Part shown: piece after piece, positions 5,494 through 6,674 of the stretch
Layout of the letters: the number at the start of each line of letters is the position of its first letter
How positions within the stretch are numbered: position 1 is the first letter of the stretch
Assembly (NCBI GenBank): GCA_003563755.1
Contig: PWUB01000177.1
Coordinates: 1 to 6,674, forward strand
Direction of reading: 5' to 3'
DNA from: Clostridia bacterium
Lineage (GTDB): Bacteria; Bacillota_E; SLMV01; PUMD01
DNA: 6,674 nt
Made by a program: the position numbers and the translations under genes
Notes under the pieces: model-generated
Told to the model about the DNA's origin: nothing
The model's input: only the letters and a program-made list of their open reading frames with translations
Databases searched by the model: none

Positions 5494-5790
5494 ATGCTCT
5501 CTCTCAAGGCCGTACTAGTCCTGGTGGGTACGTTCAACGTACTGGACTACCTTCTGACCCTCCGCGCCCTGAACCTGGGGTTTGAGGAGGCCAATCCCCT
5601 TGTTGCCGCGATCATTGAGACGCCTCTTTTTCCCCTCGTCAAGCTGGTCGCTGTTCCCCTGGTCCTGTGGGGAATATGGCTTTTGAGACGCCGGACTCGA
5701 CCCGGGATCCTCCGCCTGGTATGGCTGGCCTTCTCAGCTTATGCGCTGCTCATGATATATCACGGCCTGTTGGTGGTCATGACGATCTGA
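5494..5790 (+). CDS. DUF5658-type three-helix membrane protein
   Basis: A 98-residue protein with three predicted membrane helices (about 3-24, 44-65 and 73-96) and a basic cytoplasmic-type loop RRRTRP (65-70) between helices two and three. The pattern N-x-x-D-Y-x-x-T (15-22) followed by GFEEANPL (29-36) matches the conserved N-D-T and G-x-E-x-N-P signature of the DUF5658 family, whose function is unknown. I chose the ATG at 5494 because GGGGGTGAT lies directly upstream, matching the anti-Shine-Dalgarno end at nearly every base. An in-frame ATG at 5383 lies inside the nested inverted-repeat structure, has no ribosome site and would add 37 low-complexity Gly/Pro-rich residues. Family membership is by motif recall; no role follows from the neighbours. 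Confidence 0.75.
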   Translation: MLSLKAVLVLVGTFNVLDYLLTLRALNLGFEEANPLVAAIIETPLFPLVKLVAVPLVLWGIWLLRRRTRPGILRLVWLAFSAYALLMIYHGLLVVMTI

Positions 5791-5819
5791 TGACGCCTCA
5801 CTGGTGATTTGTGGCGGAA

Positions 5820-5850
5820 AGGGGGCGACCCGAGAGCACGGGCGCCCCCT
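5820..5850 (+). terminator. Strong GC hairpin after the DUF5658 gene, U-tract absent
   Basis: AGGGGGCG (5820-5827) pairs with CGCCCCCT (5843-5850). CCCG (5829-5832) pairs with CGGG (5839-5842) inside, leaving one bulged A and a 6-base loop. It lies 30 bases after the stop codon, where a terminator is expected, but no T-run follows. It may act as a non-canonical terminator or a 3'-end protecting stem. Confidence 0.45.
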
Positions 5851-5929
5851 GATGGATTGTGCGCCCGGATACACCGATGTGCAGGCGACTCTTTTGAGTG
5901 GGTCTGAGGTCCACGTAACTGGTACATGC

Positions 5930-6031
5930 CAGGGTCCCGAACAGCTGCTGGTGCAACCCCGGGGCCCTGGGGGATAATCCCCGGTGACGGCGAAGGCAGC
6001 AGGTGATAATGCAGAGTCTCAAGAATCACCG
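5930..6031 (+). promoter_or_regulatory. Possible regulatory leader structure of the flavin reductase-like gene
   Basis: CAGGGTCCC (5930-5938) pairs with GGGGCCCTG (5961-5969) over 9 bp, one of them G-U. GGGGA-TAA-TCCCC (5970-5982) forms the next hairpin. CGGTGA (5982-5987) or GGTGAT (6002-6007) can each pair with ATCACCG (6025-6031), so these two stems exclude each other. The structure ends about 20 bases before the ribosome site. It does not match the FMN (RFN) riboswitch or another class I can recognise. Confidence 0.35.
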
Positions 6032-6067
6032 ATTGAAGACACCAGGGAAAACGGAGGTATGATCAAC

Positions 6068-6634
6068 ATGTCCAAGCGAACCTGCGGACCCAGGGCCCTG
6101 CTCTTTCCCCTTCCCACCGTGATTGTCGGCACGGAGGTAGAAGGGGGCGTAAATTACATGACCGTCGGATACTGCGGCATGATAGGGGGGCCTCCATCGA
6201 CCATTGCGGTGGGCATCGGCAGTCAGAGCGCCACCTATGAACGCATTCGATCCTGCAGCGGGTTCAGCGTCAATATCCCCTCGAGCCGGCAGGTGGCGGA
6301 GACCGACTATGTGGGCATCGTCTCGGCGCGTGAAGTGGACAAGTCGCGGGTGTTCACTACCTTCTACGGCGAGCAGCGAGACGTGCCCATGATAAAGGAG
6401 TGTCCGGTGAGCATGGAATGTCGGCTGGTTGGGGTGCATGAACTGGGAGACATGCTGGCCTGCTACGGTGAGATTGTGCAGACCTATGTGGATGAAGAGT
6501 GCTTCGTCGATGGCAAAATCGCCATCTCGCGAGTCGATCCCGTGCTGTTGAGCCCGACGGAGGCGCAGTATCTCAGGGTGGGCGAGGTGATAGCACCTGC
6601 CTATGAGGTCGGTAAGGATCTTCGTCGACAATAG
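6068..6634 (+). CDS. Flavin reductase-like FMN-binding protein (flavoredoxin type)
   Basis: A 188-residue protein of the flavin reductase-like split-barrel family. FPLPTVIVGT (13-22) with NYMTVGYCGMIGGPP (29-43) forms the first barrel strands and the FMN-phosphate region. GFSVNIPS (65-72) and the following ETDYVGIVSAREVDKSRVF (78-96, with the D-K pair typical of the family) complete the conserved core. Members bind FMN and either reduce flavin with NAD(P)H or carry electrons as flavoredoxins in anaerobes; the sequence does not separate these. Cys6, Cys36 and several later cysteines are present, without a clear metal site. The ATG at 6068 has GGAGGT (6053-6058) at 9-base spacing. An ATG at 6059 directly abuts that site and is less likely. 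After the stop only 40 bases remain, with nothing recognisable. Confidence 0.88.
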   Translation: MSKRTCGPRALLFPLPTVIVGTEVEGGVNYMTVGYCGMIGGPPSTIAVGIGSQSATYERIRSCSGFSVNIPSSRQVAETDYVGIVSAREVDKSRVFTTFYGEQRDVPMIKECPVSMECRLVGVHELGDMLACYGEIVQTYVDEECFVDGKIAISRVDPVLLSPTEAQYLRVGEVIAPAYEVGKDLRRQ

Positions 6635-6674
6635 ACTCCGTGTCTGTCAGCTTCGGTGGATGCAACCAGATAAT

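Larger units (their letters stand above)
5791..6067 (+). other. Structured non-coding gap before the flavin reductase-like gene
   Basis: There is no supported gene in these 277 bases. The stretch is unusually rich in local stems: a strong hairpin at 5820-5850, small ones such as ACTC-TTTT-GAGT (about 5888-5899) and CTGG-N6-CCAG, and a cluster at 5930-6031. GATAAT occurs twice (5973-5978 and 6004-6009) but without a matching -35. It most likely contains the end of the preceding transcript and the leader of the next gene. Confidence 0.5.

Noticed and set aside
5973..6009. Two GATAAT hexamers as -10 boxes for the flavin reductase-like gene
   Set aside because: Good -10 likeness, but no -35 at the correct distance and no TG extension; both lie in predicted stems or loops.
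5760..6029. Minus-strand frames of 74-89 codons in the gap before the flavin reductase-like gene
   Set aside because: No ribosome site and no recognisable motif; codon content reads as antisense to structured non-coding DNA.

Overview
The window is GC-rich bacterial DNA with strong Shine-Dalgarno sites (GGAGG and GGGGAGG types) and compact, partly overlapping genes. A CooT-like nickel protein, an ECF-type vitamin or metal uptake component and a flavoredoxin-like flavin reductase suggest an anaerobe. A high-GC Gram-positive or related deep-branching lineage would fit, but no marker gene fixes the taxonomy. No tRNA, rRNA, CRISPR array, insertion sequence or phage gene was seen, and all the genes look intact apart from one cut by the window edge.

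Left part (1-1352, minus strand): an ECF transporter S component (743-1288) is followed by a 62-residue CooT-like protein (388-576) and a class I methyltransferase running off the left edge (1-293). The gaps between them are not empty. One holds a G-rich hairpin with G-quadruplex potential (654-698), another a perfect 13-bp inverted repeat (338-379). Upstream of the S-component gene, an 8-12-8 palindrome overlaps a possible extended -10 promoter (1322-1352).

Centre (1353-4802, plus strand): a leader of about 370 bases has an attenuator-like set of alternative stems (1556-1635) and a G-quadruplex motif (1644-1672). It precedes three genes joined by overlapping starts and stops: a tiny exported/membrane protein with a YLDPGTGS motif, a two-part SAM methyltransferase, and a five-helix membrane protein with an extracytoplasmic alkaline-phosphatase/sulfatase-like domain. 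The three probably modify a cell-surface glycan or lipid together. This cassette is the best candidate in the window for a poorly described system.

Right part (4803-6674, plus strand): a small heat shock protein (4917-5330), a 113-base nested inverted-repeat structure (5346-5458), a three-helix DUF5658-type membrane protein (5494-5790), a structured 277-base gap with several hairpins, and a flavin reductase-like protein (6068-6634). These look like separate transcription units with no obvious common pathway.
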